A stretch of 64,000 nucleotides of DNA from Bacillus australimaris (lineage in GTDB: Bacteria > Bacillota > Bacilli > Bacillales > Bacillaceae), in contig NZ_LGYN01000026.1 in the NCBI RefSeq assembly GCF_001307105.1, positions 248,001 through 312,000 on the forward strand, written 5' to 3'. The translations under genes were made by a program, and so were the position numbers. The notes below the pieces were generated by a model. It made no database searches. It was not told the origin of the DNA and was given only the letters and a program-made list of their open reading frames with translations. This document shows positions 19,143 through 29,645 of the stretch, in pieces; the stretch's first letter is position 1, and each line of letters begins with the position of its first letter.

Positions 19143-20210
19143 TTACTCGATTTTAAGACCTTTTAAATACTCGTAAAGTGCATCTGCTTCTGAGTCATTT
19201 AATTTAGGGTACGTTCCTGTCATCTTATTCCCTGGTTTAAAGCTTTCTGGATCTTTCAGCCATGCTTTCACATTTTCTTTATTCATGTCTTTAATTCCAG
19301 CTACTTTCGTTCGCTCTCCGAAGGTCGCAAGGTTTGGTGCTGTCCTTGCCGCTTCCGGCCGTTCATCGCCAGGCTCTACTGCGTGACAGCTCAAGCAGTT
19401 TTTCTCTTTAAATAATTTTTCACCCTCTAAGGCAAGATCTTTTGTGGTTGCAGGCTTCTTGTAATCAGCCATTTTTTTCGTCCACCCTAAGAACTCATCT
19501 TGAGAAAGCGTTTTAACTTTAAAGTCCATTAAAGCATGTGATGGCCCGCAAAGCTCTGCACATTTCCCGTAGAAATAATCCCCTGCATCTTTCGTTCGTT
19601 TCGAGTCAAAAGTTAAATAAAATTTGTTCTCATTATCTGTGTTTGTATCAATTTTACCGCCAGCCGATGGAACCCAGAAGGAGTGTTTAACATCGGATGC
19701 TTTCAGCTTAAAATACACCTTTTGATCTGTTGGTACGATCAATTCCTGACTTGTGACAATCCCATAATCAGGGTATTCAAATTCCCACCAATATAAGCTG
19801 GCTCTTACATTAACAACAAGTGTCTTTTCAGGATCTCGTTTTTTCTTATCCATAGCGCTTGTATCCCCTAATTCAAGCGTGTATGCCACAACAGGTACAA
19901 CGAGAATAATGAGTAGAAGAATCGGAATCGCTGTCCACGTAATTTCAAGGTTGCGGTTTCCCTCCACCTGCTTTGGAATCGTATCTTCTCCCACTTTAGA
20001 ACGTTTGAATTTAATGATGACGTAAAAGAAAATGATCGATACAACAATGACGACAAGAACCATAATGAGTGTACTCAGCACCGTTAGGAAAAATTGTTTA
20101 TCTGCTACTTCCCCAACTGGCTTGAGTGTTGATAAGTATGGTTCACCACAGCCCGCCAAAACGAGCGTCAGTAAGAGAAACAGTGAATAAACACGCCATT
20201 TTCTTATCAT
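19143..20210 (-). CDS. ctaC: caa3 cytochrome oxidase subunit II with fused cytochrome c domain
   Basis: This 355-residue lipoprotein has signal and lipobox LVLAGC. Two membrane helices (about 40-65 and 90-112) follow, then the CuA domain with CAELCGPSH and a C-terminal cytochrome c domain with CLSCH. The protein receives electrons from cytochrome c and passes them to CtaD. It is the first gene of ctaCDEFG. AAAGGGGTTGGGA precedes the ATG. Confidence 0.97.
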   Translation of the reverse strand: MIRKWRVYSLFLLLTLVLAGCGEPYLSTLKPVGEVADKQFFLTVLSTLIMVLVVIVVSIIFFYVIIKFKRSKVGEDTIPKQVEGNRNLEITWTAIPILLLIILVVPVVAYTLELGDTSAMDKKKRDPEKTLVVNVRASLYWWEFEYPDYGIVTSQELIVPTDQKVYFKLKASDVKHSFWVPSAGGKIDTNTDNENKFYLTFDSKRTKDAGDYFYGKCAELCGPSHALMDFKVKTLSQDEFLGWTKKMADYKKPATTKDLALEGEKLFKEKNCLSCHAVEPGDERPEAARTAPNLATFGERTKVAGIKDMNKENVKAWLKDPESFKPGNKMTGTYPKLNDSEADALYEYLKGLKIE

Positions 20211-20381
20211 AATTTATCCCAACCCCTTTTGCTTGATCTCCTTTGCCTTTCGCTTTTTACCTCTTATTTATAAAAACACTTCTTACCCATCAATAACCCC
20301 CGCCTCTTATAAAAGCACTTACATTTCCTCTTTTCATAAAAAAATGATGTTTTTACTCAAAATACCATCTATGTATAAACA

Positions 20382-20420
20382 GAAAGCCGCCTAAATAGAA
20401 CTGAATATCAGGCGGCTTTC
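20382..20420 (-). terminator. Hairpin between ctaB and ctaC
   Basis: Two 11-bp arms (GAAAGCCGCCT / AGGCGGCTTTC) enclose a 17-nt loop, with only a weak T-tract on the minus strand. It may terminate ctaB partially or set the ctaB:ctaC ratio. Confidence 0.6.
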
Positions 20421-20488
20421 ATAGTTGTTAGAAAATGTTGTGTTATAAGATATAGCCATTGTTTGATGTGATCAAAGTGTATTTCACT

Positions 20489-21406
20489 CTAGAATAGTGT
20501 AATAATAATCATTGCTACGAAAAAGATGGTTAAGTAATTTAATGAATAAACGAACATGAGTGTTGACCACTTCATAACGTCTTTCATTTTAAAGCCCATC
20601 AGGCCAATAACGAGCCATCCTATATTAAGCAATGTGCCAAGTGCGACAATCGGCCATCCTAATCCACCTAAGAAAAATGGAAGTGGAAGAAGACATGCTG
20701 TCCAAATAATGATTTGGCGCTTAGTCACTTCAAAGCCGTAAACGACTGGCAGCATCGGAATGCCTGCCTTGCGGTAATCTTCTGTTTTTCTAATTGCAAG
20801 TGACAGGAAGTGCGGGATTTGCCAAATGAACATAATCATAAACAAAACCCAAGCCGTTGTGTCGATTGTACCTGTAACAGCTGTCCAGCCGATTAATGGC
20901 GGAACCGCACCAGATACACTTCCAATGACTGTATTGATGGTGTAATGACGTTTAGACCACATGGTGTAAAGAACCGCATAAGTAAAGACTCCAATAAATC
21001 CAATTACTGCTGATGTAATGGTTGTCATCAGAAGCATAATGAGTCCTAATACAACAAGCAAAATGCCAAATGCATACGCTTGCCCCGGCTGAATTTTACC
21101 CGTAACCGTCGGTCTTGTTTTTGTTCTTTCCATTAATATATCAATATCACGGTCAAACGCATTATTAATGGCGCATGAACCGGCAATAATAAGAGAAGAA
21201 CCAATCATTGTTAACAGCACAATATCAAGATTTCCAAGGAAACTCATACCTGTAAAATAAAAAGCAAGCCACATTCCAGTAAATGTCGTAATGAAATTGG
21301 AATTGACGATGCCCATTTTAATGAGAGCAAGAAAATCTTTCCAAGCTGTTGTTTCTTCTATTTGTCCATGAATAGCTGCTTCCGCGGCTGTTTTGGAATT
21401 TGCCAA
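20489..21406 (-). CDS. ctaB: Protohaem IX farnesyltransferase (haem O synthase)
   Basis: This 305-residue UbiA-family prenyltransferase has about nine membrane helices. The first Asp-rich motif is [19 protein letters not shown], and the second lies in [16 protein letters not shown]. It makes haem O, which CtaA turns into haem A for the oxidase. It diverges from ctaA across a ResD-like control region. Confidence 0.96.
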   Translation of the reverse strand: MANSKTAAEAAIHGQIEETTAWKDFLALIKMGIVNSNFITTFTGMWLAFYFTGMSFLGNLDIVLLTMIGSSLIIAGSCAINNAFDRDIDILMERTKTRPTVTGKIQPGQAYAFGILLVVLGLIMLLMTTITSAVIGFIGVFTYAVLYTMWSKRHYTINTVIGSVSGAVPPLIGWTAVTGTIDTTAWVLFMIMFIWQIPHFLSLAIRKTEDYRKAGIPMLPVVYGFEVTKRQIIIWTACLLPLPFFLGGLGWPIVALGTLLNIGWLVIGLMGFKMKDVMKWSTLMFVYSLNYLTIFFVAMIIITLF

Positions 21407-21798
21407 TGTGTATAACCTCCCTTGCCCAAACCTTCAAACGAACGAATGACACGTAAAATCATTACAACTCTATCATACAAGATAAACAGCTGTAAAAAAA
21501 CATCCTATTAAATAATAAACGACAAACTTGAAGTTATTTGTGAACGTTTCGTGAATTTATTAGGATGTATGTGTGTTTCAGAAGGTCGTGCAAAATGAAA
21601 TATTCTCTCCTCTATTTCTATCAGACTGTCACAGAAAGATCAAGCACTCTAAATCTGTAAACTTTGTGAACTAACATATCATTTTTTTGTGAATTTTGGT
21701 CATTATAATTGCAACAGAACACGCATTTGGCTTAAACTTGAGAGCATGTGAGGCTTTCATTTAGATCAGAAGTTTTTTAGAGAAGGTGAAATAATTTG
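21407..21798. promoter_or_regulatory. Divergent ctaA-ctaB control region with ResD-like sites
   Basis: This 392-bp gap holds no gene. It carries TTTGTGAAC (21537-21545), TTCGTGAAT (21548-21556), TTTGTGAAC (21663-21671) and TTTGTGAAT (21686-21694). These resemble the TTTGTGAAT pattern described for the ResD response regulator. A perfect TATAAT (21704-21709) on the plus strand lies just beyond the last two sites without a -35 at the usual distance, as expected for an activated ctaA promoter. On the minus strand TATGAT (21472-21477) may be the ctaB -10. Confidence 0.65.
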
Positions 21799-22722
21799 AT
21801 GAAATTTGCTTTAAGGCTGTTAAGCGTCATCACAACGTTTGTGATGCTGATCGTTTTGATTGGCGGTGCGCTTGTTACGAAAACCGGATCGGGTCTTGGC
21901 TGCGGAAGACAGTGGCCCCTATGCCACGGTCGTTTCTTCCCTGAAATGAACCCTGCTTCCATCATCGAATGGAGTCACCGCATGTCAACAGGGATTTCCA
22001 CTATTCTTGTTCTGGCACTGGCGGTCTTATGCTGGAAAAAAATTAGTCCAGTATTCCGTGAAACCAAATTTTTGGTCATCATGTCCATTATATTTTTACT
22101 GCTTCAAGCGCTGTTAGGAGCTCTTGCCGTTGTATTTGGTTCTAACGCACTTGTGATGGCACTGCACTTCGGTATTTCACTCATTTCTTTCGCTTCAGTG
22201 TTACTGCTTGCTCTTCTTGTATTTGAAGCAACCAGATCTGAAACAAAGCTTGTGAAGCCACTCCATATCGGTAAAAGAATGCAGTTTCATATTTATGGGT
22301 TGATTACGTATACGTATATCGTGGTGTATACAGGTGCTTATGTGAGACATACAAAATCAAGTCTTGCTTGCTCTGTCTTCCCGTTTTGTTCAAAAGACGG
22401 TGCACTTCCAACGTATTTTAATCAGTGGGTTCAAATGTCTCACCGAGCAGCAGCACTGCTTTTATTCGTCTGGATATTTGTCGCCATGTTCCATGCCATG
22501 AAACATTATAAAGAACAGAAGCAGCTGTATTATGGGTGGATCATTTCAGCCATTCTGATTACACTTCAAGCCATTTCAGGTGTGATGTCTGTTTATTCTC
22601 AGCTTGCACTTGGTTACGCGCTGGCTCATTCATTCTTTATTTCTTGTTTGTTTGGGGTACTATGCTACTTCTGCTTACTCATTGCCCGGTTTAAATACGA
22701 AAGCAAAGAGCCATTTAGATAA
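21799..22722 (+). CDS. ctaA: Haem A synthase
   Basis: This 307-residue COX15/CtaA-family protein has eight membrane helices in two four-helix halves. The first half contains [12 protein letters not shown], the reactive cysteine pair, and haem-ligand histidines [11 protein letters not shown]. The second half has CSVFPFC and MSHRAAA. It oxidises haem O to haem A. A TTG directly before the ATG is in frame; the ATG was chosen, and GAAGGTGAA serves either. Confidence 0.95.
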   Translation: MKFALRLLSVITTFVMLIVLIGGALVTKTGSGLGCGRQWPLCHGRFFPEMNPASIIEWSHRMSTGISTILVLALAVLCWKKISPVFRETKFLVIMSIIFLLLQALLGALAVVFGSNALVMALHFGISLISFASVLLLALLVFEATRSETKLVKPLHIGKRMQFHIYGLITYTYIVVYTGAYVRHTKSSLACSVFPFCSKDGALPTYFNQWVQMSHRAAALLLFVWIFVAMFHAMKHYKEQKQLYYGWIISAILITLQAISGVMSVYSQLALGYALAHSFFISCLFGVLCYFCLLIARFKYESKEPFR

Positions 22723-22732
22723 GAATTTGACT

Positions 22733-22765
22733 CCCCCTTCCTAATGGAAAGGGGGATTTCTTTTA
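22733..22765 (+). terminator. Terminator of ctaA
   Basis: A CCCCCTTCC / GGAAAGGGGG stem (one bulge) is followed by a T-rich tract. It lies between ctaA and the convergent phr gene. Confidence 0.8.
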
Positions 22766-24196
22766 TTGTTGTTTTGCTTCTTCAAATAACGAAATCGCTA
22801 AATTGCGTCTTTCTTGATGGTCTACGGTAGGCAGTGGGTATGTATCCCCTAACACACACCCGGATTTCAGCTGTTCATCTATTGGCATTTTACTTGGTTC
22901 ATGAATCCATTTTTCATCGATATGCTTTAGCTCTGGTACATATCTTCTTATATATTCCCCGCTAGGATCAAATCGCTTCGACTGGGTTGTGGGGTTAAAA
23001 ATACGGAAATACGGCACGGCATCTGTCCCGACAGAGGCCGCCCACTGAAATCCCCCGATATTCGAAGCCTCATCATAATCTACAAGCTTTTTCGCAAAAT
23101 ACGCCTCTCCCTTTCTCCAATCAATCAAATAATCCTTTGTTAAAAATGAGGCGGTAACCATTCTTAGACGGTTATGCATCCATCCTTCTTCATTTAACTG
23201 CCTCATTCCGGCGTCAACGAGCGGAAAGCCTGTCTCTCCTTTACACCAAGCGTCAAAAAGCGCTTCATCTTCATTCCATTTCATCCCTTGAAACGCCAAA
23301 TTGATTTCTTTATCTTTCATCTCAGGATAATGCGCATATATCATATGGTAAAAATCACGCCACGCCAGTTCTTTGACAAAGGTTTCCCTGCCTTCATCTT
23401 CATAAAGCTCCTCCTCATGTAGCGCATGAAAAACTGTTCGGATAGAGATTGTTCCAGTCTTTAAGAAACGTGACAGTTTGCTCGTGCCAAAGACTGATGG
23501 AATATCCCGTTTCTCCTGGTAGCGTGTGAGTCTTTCTTGAATAAAGGTGTGTAAAGTGCTCATCGCTTTGGATGAGCCAATTTGATCAAATTTCCTTGAG
23601 CATCTCTTTATGATCTCTCTTAGTTTTTCATCTCCAAGTTCAGAAAGCGACTCATCACAAATGTTATGTTTGCTGTTCATAAATGATCTGTCAACTTTTA
23701 TGACAGGCTGCTTCTCCTGTTTACGCCATGATTGATAGTATGGAGTAAACACTTGATAATGAGAACCGTCCGCTTTTAAAATATCTTGCGCCCCGTGAAG
23801 GTGTGTATCTTGCCACTTTGACACATGAATGCCCTTCTTTTCTAAAAATTTGGTTACGCGACGGTCACGCCTTTGACCAATTCCCACTTGATCTTCATTA
23901 AAAAAGACAGCCTTGATGTCATACACATTGATGATTTGCTGAAAGGCACGAAGCACATCATCATGGAAAAGATGAACATACAATTGAGCTTCTCTTGCTT
24001 TCTTGACGAAATGCGCCAGGTTTTGAAAGAAATGTTCGTTATTTAAATCCAGGTCCATTTCAGTAAAAAATGGATCTAGATGATAAAGAGCAAATAATTT
24101 GTACTCGTGTTTTTTTGCATATGTGACCGCCTTTGATAAGGCGATATGATCATCTAATCGCATATCCCGGCGAAACCAAATCACAACAATTTCCAA
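22763..24196 (-). CDS. phr: Deoxyribodipyrimidine photolyase (CPD photolyase)
   Basis: This 477-residue class I photolyase starts MEIVVIWFRRDMRLDDHIAL. The N-terminal antenna domain spans about 1-130. The FAD-binding domain carries ELAWRDFYHMI, EGWMHNRLRMVTASFLTKDYL, DWRKGEAYFAKKLVDYDEASN and GGFQWAASVGTDAVPYFRIFNP, the family core with electron-transfer tryptophans. The enzyme repairs UV-induced pyrimidine dimers with light. The start is a TTG at 24194-24196 after GAGGTGAAG. It lies between ctaA and pycA, which are adjacent in B. subtilis 168, so this is an insertion relative to that genome or a loss there. Confidence 0.95.
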   Translation of the reverse strand: MEIVVIWFRRDMRLDDHIALSKAVTYAKKHEYKLFALYHLDPFFTEMDLDLNNEHFFQNLAHFVKKAREAQLYVHLFHDDVLRAFQQIINVYDIKAVFFNEDQVGIGQRRDRRVTKFLEKKGIHVSKWQDTHLHGAQDILKADGSHYQVFTPYYQSWRKQEKQPVIKVDRSFMNSKHNICDESLSELGDEKLREIIKRCSRKFDQIGSSKAMSTLHTFIQERLTRYQEKRDIPSVFGTSKLSRFLKTGTISIRTVFHALHEEELYEDEGRETFVKELAWRDFYHMIYAHYPEMKDKEINLAFQGMKWNEDEALFDAWCKGETGFPLVDAGMRQLNEEGWMHNRLRMVTASFLTKDYLIDWRKGEAYFAKKLVDYDEASNIGGFQWAASVGTDAVPYFRIFNPTTQSKRFDPSGEYIRRYVPELKHIDEKWIHEPSKMPIDEQLKSGCVLGDTYPLPTVDHQERRNLAISLFEEAKQQ

Positions 24197-24259
24197 CGTT
24201 CTTCACCTCACTCTATAGTGTAATCACTCCCGCAGGCTGCTGCACATTTTAATGCGCTC

Positions 24260-24290
24260 AAAAAAAAGACACATCACGATGGATGTGTCT
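24260..24290 (-). terminator. Terminator of pycA
   Basis: A 9-bp stem (AGACACATC / GATGTGTCT) with a 6-nt loop is followed by a run of Ts on the minus strand. Confidence 0.9.
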
Positions 24291-24303
24291 CACTTATCAC
24301 TTA

Positions 24304-27300
24304 TTATTCAGGCTTTAAGACGATGAGCAGATCACCAGTTTGAATCGCTTCCCCACTCGTCACATGAATTTCTTCTACAACTGCAGAGAATGGTGCTTGT
24401 ACAGTCGTTTCCATTTTCATGGCTTCATTGATCATTAAATGCTCACCTTGCGAAATTTTCTGCCCTTTTTCCACGAGCACTTTAATAACAGTACCTGGCA
24501 TTGATGCGGCAATGTGATTTGGATTCGAGCGGTCCGCCTTCATTTTTTCTTGAACAGAGGATTTGATGCTTTCATCCTTAATCACCACTTCACGCGGCTG
24601 GCCATTTAGCTCAAAGTATAGAACTCTAGTGGCATCTGGATTCGGTTCTCCAATAGATACGAGTTTGACAATAAGGGTTTTCCCTTTCTCGATTTCTACC
24701 TCGATCTCTTCACCAAGTCTCATCCCGTAGAAGAACGTTGGTGTATCAAGAACAGAAATATCACCATAGCTTTCTGCTGTTTGGACAAATTCAGAAAAGA
24801 CTTTTGGATATAAGGCATACGCAATCGCGTCTTGCTCTGTTAACGTCAGATCATGAGATTCTTTGAACTGCTGCTTAATATCTTCAAAGTTCACCGGTTC
24901 CAGCTTCTCACCAGGTCTGACAGTAAGTGGCTCTTCCCCTTTTAAAATCAGCTTTTGCAGCTTTTCTGGGAATCCGCCATGCGGCTGGCCTAAATAGCCT
25001 TTAAATAATTCCACAACAGAATCTGGGAAGTCTAGTGTTGCTCCTTTTTCATAGACATCTTCTTCTGTTAGATCATTTTGCACCATATAAAGTGCCATAT
25101 CTCCAACCACTTTAGATGATGGTGTCACCTTTACAATATCACCAAACATGTCATTCACACGTCTGTACATTTCTTTTACTTCATTCCAGCGCTCGCTAAG
25201 ACCGACACCTTTCGCCTGCTGCTGCAAGTTACTATATTGACCGCCAGGCATTTCATGCTCATAAATTTCTGTATGAGGCGAATTCATGCCGCTTTCGAAC
25301 TCATGGTAGTATTTTCTGACGGAATCCCAGTATTGAGAAAGGCGTTCCACAGATTGGACATTCATGTCCGGCTTTCTTTCATGCCCGTCTAAAGCGTAGT
25401 ATAGTGAACTTGCACTTGGCTGCGATGTGAGCCCTGCCATAGAGCTGACAGCAACATCCACAATATCAACGCCTGCATCAATCGCTCTAGCATAGGTGAA
25501 CAGCCCGTTTCCACTCGTGTCATGCGTATGAAGATGGATAGGAATCGTAAGCTCATCTTTTAAAGCAGATACTAGTTCGTAAGCTGCCTGTGGTTTTAAT
25601 AACCCCGCCATATCTTTAATACCTAAAATATGTGCACCCGCAGATTCAAGTTCCTTCGCAAGAGAGACATAGTATTGAAGATCATATTTTGGACGAGATG
25701 GATCAAGAATATCTCCTGTATAACAAATAGCCGCCTCGGCCACTTTGCCTGATTCACGAACGGAATCAATGGCAAGCGTCATGCCTTTAACCCAGTTTAA
25801 GCTATCGAAAATACGGAACACGTCAATGCCTGCCTCAGCTGATTCCTTTACAAATGCTTTAATCACATTATCCGCATAGTTTGTATATCCAACTGCATTT
25901 GATGATCTTAATAGCATTTGGAACAACGTATTTGGCACTTCTTGACGAAGCTCTTTCAATCGTTCCCAAGGATCTTCTTTTAAGAATCGGTACGCCACAT
26001 CAAATGTAGCACCGCCCCACATCTCCATACTAAACAGCTCTGGCCATAAACCTGCTGTCGGCTGGGCAACTTTCTTTAAATCATTTGTTCTGAAACGTGT
26101 CGCAAGCAGAGACTGATGCGCATCTCTAAAGGTTGTATCTGTTAAAAGCACACTGCTTTGTTCTTTTACCCAATTGGTAAGCCCCTCTGGCCCATGCGTG
26201 TCTAACAATTGTTTTGTGCCGGATGGAATCTCTTGATGAATAGGCAGCTTCGGTACGTTCGGCTTGTCAAAATGAGGCTTCTTTTTCTCCGCAATACCAG
26301 GGAACCCATTAATGGTAACGTTACCAATATAAGTAAGCATTTTCGTTCCGCGGTCTTTTTGCTTAGGGAAATTAAATAGCTCTGGCGTTGAATCGATAAA
26401 CGACGTATCGTATTCCCCTTTTAAAAACTTCTCATGCTTTGCCACGTTTTCAAGAAACGGGATGTTTGTTTTAATCCCGCGAATCCTGAATTCTTGTAAA
26501 TTCCGGACCATTTTAGCAGCCGCTTGATCAAATGTGAGCGCCCATGTAGACAGCTTGACCAATAGTGAATCGTAATAAGGTGTAATAACAGCACCTTGGA
26601 AACTGTTCCCTGTATCAAGGCGTACACCAAATCCCCCACCAGAGCGGTAGGCCATAATTTTTCCTGTGTCTGGCATAAAGTCATTCAAAGGATCTTCTGT
26701 TGTTACCCTTGATTGAATGGCAAAGCCATGTGTAAAGATATCTTCTTGTTTTGGTATACCGACTTCCTTGCTGTGAAGGTTATGACCCTTCGCGACAAGA
26801 ATCTGGGTTTGGACGATATCGACACCTGTGATCATTTCTGTGATCGTGTGTTCTACCTGAACCCTTGGATTGACTTCAATAAAATAAAACTCACCATTCG
26901 CTACAAGAAATTCGACAGTCCCAGCATTGATATACGATACATTCTGAGCCAGCTGAACAGCCGCTTCGCAAATGTCTTCTCGCAATTGATCTGTCAGAGA
27001 CACACTCGGTGCCACTTCAATTACCTTTTGGTGACGCCTCTGAACAGAACAGTCACGCTCATATAAATGAATGATATTGCCGTGATTGTCACCAATCACC
27101 TGCACTTCAATATGCTTCGGATTTTCAATCAGTTTTTCAACGTATACTTCGTCATTTCCAAAAGCAGCTTTTGCCTCTGACTTCGCACGGTCATAGGCTT
27201 CCTTCAGCTCCTCTTTCGATCTGACAATCCGCATACCTCGGCCGCCGCCGCCAAGTGAAGCTTTAATAATAAACGGGTAACCGTATTCTTCACCGAATTT

Positions 27301-27750
27301 TTCGACTTCTCTGACCGAATCAACGGGTCCGTCACTTCCTGGAATGACTGGAATCCCAGCTTTTTTCGCTTCATCTCTCGCTTTTACTTTATCTCCAAAC
27401 ATATCTAAATGCTGGGAAGTTGGACCGATAAATTGAATGCCTTCCTCTTCGCATCGTCTTGCAAAATGAATGTTTTCGGATAAAAATCCGTAGCCTGGAT
27501 GAATCGCATCCACGTCATTTCGTTTTGCAATTTCGATGATCCCCTCGATATCAAGGTAGGCATCAATCGGTTTTTTCCCTTCTCCAACTAGATATGCTTC
27601 ATCTGCTTTATAGCGATGATATGAGCCCGAGTCTTCTTTGGAATAAATGGCCACTGTCCGTAAATTGAGCTCCGTACAGGCCCTGAAGACTCTGATAGCA
27701 ATTTCCCCTCTGTTTGCAACTAGAACCTTTTGAATTGTTCTCTGTGACAT
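24304..27750 (-). CDS. pycA: Pyruvate carboxylase
   Basis: This 1148-residue anaplerotic biotin enzyme makes oxaloacetate from pyruvate and bicarbonate. An N-terminal biotin carboxylase domain (about 1-455; GGGGRGMR, HIEVQ, EVNPRVQVEHT) comes first. A carboxyltransferase domain (about 530-800; TTFRDAHQSLLATR, LHTHDTSGNG) follows. A C-terminal biotinyl domain carries EAMKMET, where the lysine is biotinylated. The ATG at 27750 lies 6 nt after GGAGGA; an earlier in-frame GTG overlaps that site. Full length matches B. subtilis PycA. Confidence 0.98.
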   Translation of the reverse strand: MSQRTIQKVLVANRGEIAIRVFRACTELNLRTVAIYSKEDSGSYHRYKADEAYLVGEGKKPIDAYLDIEGIIEIAKRNDVDAIHPGYGFLSENIHFARRCEEEGIQFIGPTSQHLDMFGDKVKARDEAKKAGIPVIPGSDGPVDSVREVEKFGEEYGYPFIIKASLGGGGRGMRIVRSKEELKEAYDRAKSEAKAAFGNDEVYVEKLIENPKHIEVQVIGDNHGNIIHLYERDCSVQRRHQKVIEVAPSVSLTDQLREDICEAAVQLAQNVSYINAGTVEFLVANGEFYFIEVNPRVQVEHTITEMITGVDIVQTQILVAKGHNLHSKEVGIPKQEDIFTHGFAIQSRVTTEDPLNDFMPDTGKIMAYRSGGGFGVRLDTGNSFQGAVITPYYDSLLVKLSTWALTFDQAAAKMVRNLQEFRIRGIKTNIPFLENVAKHEKFLKGEYDTSFIDSTPELFNFPKQKDRGTKMLTYIGNVTINGFPGIAEKKKPHFDKPNVPKLPIHQEIPSGTKQLLDTHGPEGLTNWVKEQSSVLLTDTTFRDAHQSLLATRFRTNDLKKVAQPTAGLWPELFSMEMWGGATFDVAYRFLKEDPWERLKELRQEVPNTLFQMLLRSSNAVGYTNYADNVIKAFVKESAEAGIDVFRIFDSLNWVKGMTLAIDSVRESGKVAEAAICYTGDILDPSRPKYDLQYYVSLAKELESAGAHILGIKDMAGLLKPQAAYELVSALKDELTIPIHLHTHDTSGNGLFTYARAIDAGVDIVDVAVSSMAGLTSQPSASSLYYALDGHERKPDMNVQSVERLSQYWDSVRKYYHEFESGMNSPHTEIYEHEMPGGQYSNLQQQAKGVGLSERWNEVKEMYRRVNDMFGDIVKVTPSSKVVGDMALYMVQNDLTEEDVYEKGATLDFPDSVVELFKGYLGQPHGGFPEKLQKLILKGEEPLTVRPGEKLEPVNFEDIKQQFKESHDLTLTEQDAIAYALYPKVFSEFVQTAESYGDISVLDTPTFFYGMRLGEEIEVEIEKGKTLIVKLVSIGEPNPDATRVLYFELNGQPREVVIKDESIKSSVQEKMKADRSNPNHIAASMPGTVIKVLVEKGQKISQGEHLMINEAMKMETTVQAPFSAVVEEIHVTSGEAIQTGDLLIVLKPE

Positions 27751-27829
27751 TCTCACTCCTCCATATCCCTTAAAATTTTATATGTACTCTATAATAAAGG
27801 AAGAAATGAAAACTGTACACTTTTGTTTT

Positions 27830-29041
27830 CTAAAGATTCAAAGTTTTCTGCAATCCATTTTTTTGAACCGATGGTTTGCTGATTGATTTTTTCTTTTTGT
27901 AACGCTCTTTATATTCAGTAAACATGCTGATATTCAGCAACATTCCCATACAGATGCTAAGTAAAATGATGGACGATCCCCCGTAGCTGATAAACGGAAG
28001 TGTCACCCCAGTGATCGGAATAAGACCTGAAACACCGCCTAAATTAATACAAGTTTGGATCGCAATCATGGACGAAATTCCTATTGCAAGCAAACTTCCA
28101 AATGGATCTTCACACTTTCTCGCAATATAAAAACCTTTCACCACAATAAAGCCAAGGAGAGCGAGAACGAAAAACACACCGAAAAAGCCAAGCTCTTCTG
28201 AGATAATCGCCATGATAAAGTCTGTATGCGGTTCTGGAAGATATCCGTACTTTTGAACGCTCTCCCCTAGACCGAGTCCAAAAAAGCCGCCTGATCCAAT
28301 CGCATAATATGAATTGATCAATTGATGCCCAGTAGCTCCTGCATCTTTAAATGGATCTTGGAAACTCTCAAAACGTCCAAGACGATTTTTCGTGAAAATT
28401 TTATCCCAAAAAAGAATAATAAACGGGGTCACTACAACCATCACTACACTAAATAGCGCCAGCAGTTTTGCAAGCGTTTTGCCGCTGAAACCTGAGCATA
28501 AAATCATCGCAAGGGCAATCATGCCAATAATGAATGCTGTCCCATAGTCTGGCTGCAATATAATAAATCCACACAGAATAGAGACAATCACGATTGGAGG
28601 TGTGACACCTCTTAAAATATGATCAATATAATGCTGCTTTTTTGCATACACCGCAGCAAGATAGATAATGACAACAATTTTCACAAATTCGGCTGGCTGA
28701 AGACTAAACGGGCCTAATTTGATCCAGCTTCTTGCGTTCCCTGCAATATGACCGCCAAAGTACACATAGATCAGGGAAAAAACTGCAAGCAGCAGCATAC
28801 CAATCTGGAATTTCTTATTTGAAAACAGCTGATATGGAACTAGTGCTGTAAAGATCAAAATGACGGCTCCAACAATCATAAATAAAAGCTGTTTCTTAAA
28901 GAAATTATCTGGCGCGGCATCGTATCTGATAACAGATGTAATCATACTTGAGCTATACACCATGACCAAACCGAATGCGCTGATTAAAATAATGGCGAAC
29001 AATAATGAGTAGTCATACGATTTTAGCATTCTCTTTAACAT
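27830..29041 (-). CDS. ftsW: FtsW, SEDS-family division glycosyltransferase
   Basis: This 403-residue polytopic SEDS protein has about ten membrane helices. Signatures include LQPAEFVKI (the catalytic Asp equivalent lies downstream), AIGSGGFFGLGLGESVQKYGYLPEPHTDFI and ITGVTLPFISYGGSSI. It polymerises septal peptidoglycan with a class B PBP. Its position next to pycA matches B. subtilis ylaO (ftsW). The C-terminus is lysine-rich. Confidence 0.95.
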   Translation of the reverse strand: MLKRMLKSYDYSLLFAIILISAFGLVMVYSSSMITSVIRYDAAPDNFFKKQLLFMIVGAVILIFTALVPYQLFSNKKFQIGMLLLAVFSLIYVYFGGHIAGNARSWIKLGPFSLQPAEFVKIVVIIYLAAVYAKKQHYIDHILRGVTPPIVIVSILCGFIILQPDYGTAFIIGMIALAMILCSGFSGKTLAKLLALFSVVMVVVTPFIILFWDKIFTKNRLGRFESFQDPFKDAGATGHQLINSYYAIGSGGFFGLGLGESVQKYGYLPEPHTDFIMAIISEELGFFGVFFVLALLGFIVVKGFYIARKCEDPFGSLLAIGISSMIAIQTCINLGGVSGLIPITGVTLPFISYGGSSIILLSICMGMLLNISMFTEYKERYKKKKSISKPSVQKNGLQKTLNL

Positions 29042-29196
29042 ATAATCCTCTTCCTAACGTCTGTTTCTACTGCTTGATATCCTCTTAGCTGTTCTTATTC
29101 TACTACATTTTCTCCGTTTGATCCCGTTTTACCTCTTTTATATTGTTCGTCATTCATGAAAGAATCAAGTCCGTTCATTCTTCAAAAAAGAGAGGA

Positions 29197-29235
29197 CAAA
29201 AAAACTCAAACTTATGTTGTAGAAGTTTGAGTTTT
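29197..29235 (-). terminator. Terminator of ylaN
   Basis: A 10-bp stem (ACTCAAACTT / AAGTTTGAGT) is followed by a T-run on the minus strand. Confidence 0.88.
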
Positions 29236-29241
29236 CAATCG

Positions 29242-29523
29242 TTATTTTTTTGTGAACGCATCATGAAGTGCGGAAAGCTCTCTCTCAAGTTTATCGAGCA
29301 GTTTCTTGCCTTCATGTTGATCAACTAATCCAAGCCGGACAGCGAAATCAATTTCTCTCGATAATCCGAACATTTGAGTATCTAAAACCTCTTCATAAAG
29401 AGGACATTGCGGCATCGTTAAGTTGTCCATTTGCACTTGGATCAATTTTAAAATTTTATCTGCATCCAATTTTAATAAAGCCAGTGCTTTTTGCCGATGA
29501 TCGACTAAAATTTCTGACGCCAA
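29242..29523 (-). CDS. ylaN: YlaN family protein
   Basis: This 93-residue UPF0358 protein has [21 protein letters not shown] and [18 protein letters not shown]. subtilis YlaN was listed as essential. Work in staphylococci links the family to iron homeostasis and Fur. It stands as a single gene with its own terminator, between ftsW and glsA2. Confidence 0.93.
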   Translation of the reverse strand: MASEILVDHRQKALALLKLDADKILKLIQVQMDNLTMPQCPLYEEVLDTQMFGLSREIDFAVRLGLVDQHEGKKLLDKLERELSALHDAFTKK

Positions 29524-29645
29524 AAGTATCCCTCCGTTCCCCAGGCGAGTACCTAATTCTTCTATTTATCATAAAGCGAAACGCCCAAAATTGCAAGCAG
29601 ATTTGTACAGTTCGCTTTGTAAAAATAAAAAGAAGCCATCCATCA

